Assembly: GCA_937951975.1 (NCBI GenBank)
Contig: CALGAJ010000113.1
Span: 1 to 7,997, forward strand
Direction: 5' to 3'
Length of the DNA stretch: 7,997 nt
From: an uncultured Desulfotignum sp.
GTDB lineage: Bacteria > Desulfobacterota > Desulfobacteria > Desulfobacterales > Desulfobacteraceae
Shown: positions 6,688-7,997 of the stretch, piece by piece
Layout: each line of letters opens with the position of its first letter
Position numbering within the stretch: the stretch's first letter is position 1
Program-made: the position numbers and the translations under genes
Notes under the pieces: model-generated
Told to the model about the DNA's origin: nothing
Seen by the model: only the letters and a program-made list of their open reading frames with translations
The model's database searches: none

Positions 6688-7997
6688 ATGACCGCCACAA
6701 CCCACCATGCATTGATCCTTGCATCCGCAGACACGGCCCAGGTTGTCCACGATGTCCTGGATGACCTGCCGGAACTGTTTTTCATCCAGGCGGAAACCAC
6801 AGAGGATGCCCTGGCCCACATGGGTGCCCGATCCCTGGCATTCATTGTCATGGATCCGTCACTGCCGGATCTGGATGCGCCGTCCGTGGCCGCCGGTCTG
6901 GCCGGACTGCCCCAGACAAGGATGCCGCCGTTACTTTTGATCACCGATGGTCATGAACGACCCGACCTGTACGGTCAGGTCCCGCCCCTGCTCATCGACC
7001 ATGTGACCCGACCTTTGGATCCCGCCCTGATCCGGGCCAAGCTGTTGTTTTTTTCCGCTTTTTTCCGGCACCGCATTGCCATGGAACAAAGTATTCAGGA
7101 ACTGGAAAAAATCTATGACCGGTTCATGGAACAGCACCAGGCGATGTTGTCTCAGATCAGTGCCAAAAAAGAGCTGCTGGCATCCTTATCCACATTCATC
7201 AATCAGATTCACCCCTTTGTTTCCCGGATCCAGGCGGCCACCTTTTTTCTGCGCAAAGCCCCAGATCTTCCCCAGCGGCTGCACCAGAGCGTCATCCAGA
7301 TTCGAACCGCCGGAAAACAGATGTCCCGGACCATCCAGAACCTGCGGCGATTCCGGAACCGGGAAACGGCTCAACCCGGCCTTTTCACGGATCGGAACGG
7401 TCAGATCCGGGCCGGCCGGATTCTTTTTGCCACCCCTTTTTCCGATGAATTCATGATTGTTCACCACCAGCTGACCCATCGGATCAAAGCCGACCTGTTT
7501 CAGGCGGAATCCACAGATCAGGCCATGGCGGTGGCGGCGGATGTCCGGCCGGATCTCATTTTGATCCACCACAGGTTAAAAGACGGGTCCGGACTGCATC
7601 TTCTGGAAAAACTGGTCCGCATAGGAACCCGGGCACCGGTCATCTTCACCGCAGACCGCAATCACACCGATGCCGGGGCCGCAGCCATTGCATCGGGGGC
7701 CCAGGCATTTTTGATTCTGGAACAGACATCGGCGGTTGATCTGGCGGATACGGTTCAGCGGTCCCTGGAACAGGCGAAAATGACCCATCGCGTCCAAAAC
7801 GCCATGAACCGCATCGAACTGATTTCCCGAAGAGACCAGTTGACCCAGCTGCTGAACCGCAGCGGATTCAATCAAACGTTGACCATGGAAATGGCCAAAG
7901 CCCGGCGGTATCATCTGCCCCTTTCCATCATGCTGGCCAGAATCGACCAGTTCAAAGCATTCAATGATACTTTTGGGCACAAAACCGGAGACGACAT
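6688..7997 (+). CDS. Receiver-like / DHp-like / receiver-like / GGDEF signalling protein, N-terminal part
   Basis: The frame is open from the ATG at 6688 through the window end, giving 436 residues of an incomplete protein with no signal peptide or membrane segment. Residues 8-115 fold-match a response-regulator receiver: the acceptor Asp56 (VMDPSLPD) and Thr86 are present, but the acidic pair near the N-terminus reads Ser13-Ala14 and the usual Lys is Arg108. Residues 125-215 are helical and resemble a histidine-kinase dimerisation hairpin (His175 in QIHPF), but no ATPase domain follows. Residues 244-360 are a second receiver-like domain with His294 where Asp is expected (LILIHHRLKDGSG). From about 382 a GGDEF (diguanylate cyclase) domain begins with RDQLTQLLNRSGF and continues through FKAFNDTFGH. 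The GGDEF signature itself lies beyond the window. Arg418 occupies the position of the first metal-binding Asp (compare PleD Asp327). If active it would make cyclic di-GMP; a sensory or scaffold role is equally possible. Confidence 0.88.
   Translation, partial: MTATTHHALILASADTAQVVHDVLDDLPELFFIQAETTEDALAHMGARSLAFIVMDPSLPDLDAPSVAAGLAGLPQTRMPPLLLITDGHERPDLYGQVPPLLIDHVTRPLDPALIRAKLLFFSAFFRHRIAMEQSIQELEKIYDRFMEQHQAMLSQISAKKELLASLSTFINQIHPFVSRIQAATFFLRKAPDLPQRLHQSVIQIRTAGKQMSRTIQNLRRFRNRETAQPGLFTDRNGQIRAGRILFATPFSDEFMIVHHQLTHRIKADLFQAESTDQAMAVAADVRPDLILIHHRLKDGSGLHLLEKLVRIGTRAPVIFTADRNHTDAGAAAIASGAQAFLILEQTSAVDLADTVQRSLEQAKMTHRVQNAMNRIELISRRDQLTQLLNRSGFNQTLTMEMAKARRYHLPLSIMLARIDQFKAFNDTFGHKTGDD

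Noticed and set aside
6648..6944. Minus-strand open frame opposite the start of the GGDEF gene
   Set aside because: The plus-strand frame has a ribosome site and receiver homology; the minus-strand product is Ala/Ser/Trp-rich with no recognisable fold.
7186..7980. Two minus-strand open frames opposite the signalling gene
   Set aside because: The plus-strand frame is continuous and shows receiver and GGDEF motifs here; these are its reverse shadows.
1..7997. CRISPR array, insertion sequence, prophage or defence island
   Set aside because: No regularly spaced direct repeats, transposase, integrase or terminal inverted repeats were seen; the EndoQ-helicase is better explained as a repair enzyme than as a nuclease-helicase defence system because its N-terminal family is a defined deaminated-base nuclease.

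Overview
The window reads as ordinary chromosomal DNA of moderately high G+C from a Gram-negative bacterium. The closest impression is a sulfate-reducing Desulfobacterota of the Desulfobacteraceae type (Desulfobacter/Desulfotignum-like). This placement is inferred from protein flavour and from the 1108-residue nuclease-helicase fusion; no rRNA or marker gene is present to confirm it. I see no insertion sequence, integrase, CRISPR array, tRNA or rRNA. No gap between genes exceeds 300 bases; the longest is 228 bases (1536-1763).

Layout, left to right. (1) Plus strand: the 3' end of a dihydrodipicolinate-synthase-family gene (to 259), then a small conserved-looking protein of unknown function (306-656). 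(2) A convergent gap holding an inverted repeat (658-721). (3) Minus strand: a YkgJ-type cysteine-cluster protein (1535 to 753). (4) A divergent promoter region (1536-1763) in which each strand carries a TTGACA -35 box at 17-base spacing from a -10-like box. (5) Plus strand: galU (1764-2636), UTP-glucose-1-phosphate uridylyltransferase. (6) Minus strand, convergent with galU by only 10 bases: a two-gene unit, with the large repair gene first (6545 to 3219) and a secreted lytic transglycosylase (3219 to 2647) whose start codon overlaps the repair gene's stop codon. (7) A 142-base divergent gap with two small palindromes, then on the plus strand a signalling protein (6688 to beyond the window end) built as receiver-like, helical DHp-like, receiver-like, GGDEF.

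The most interesting object is the 1108-residue protein. Its first ~430 residues have the PHP nuclease plus four-cysteine zinc-finger layout of endonuclease Q (TIGR00375 family), which nicks DNA 5' to deaminated bases. Its last ~620 residues are a UvrD/PcrA-like SF1 helicase with a full motif set. The last five residues, QLELF, match the consensus for binding the bacterial sliding clamp. Nuclease, helicase and clamp tether in one chain suggest a self-contained repair machine for deaminated DNA. The parts are seen in the sequence; the pathway is inferred.

The signalling protein at the right edge is also unusual. Both receiver domains lack key phosphorylation residues, and the visible part of the GGDEF domain has Arg where the first metal-binding Asp is expected.
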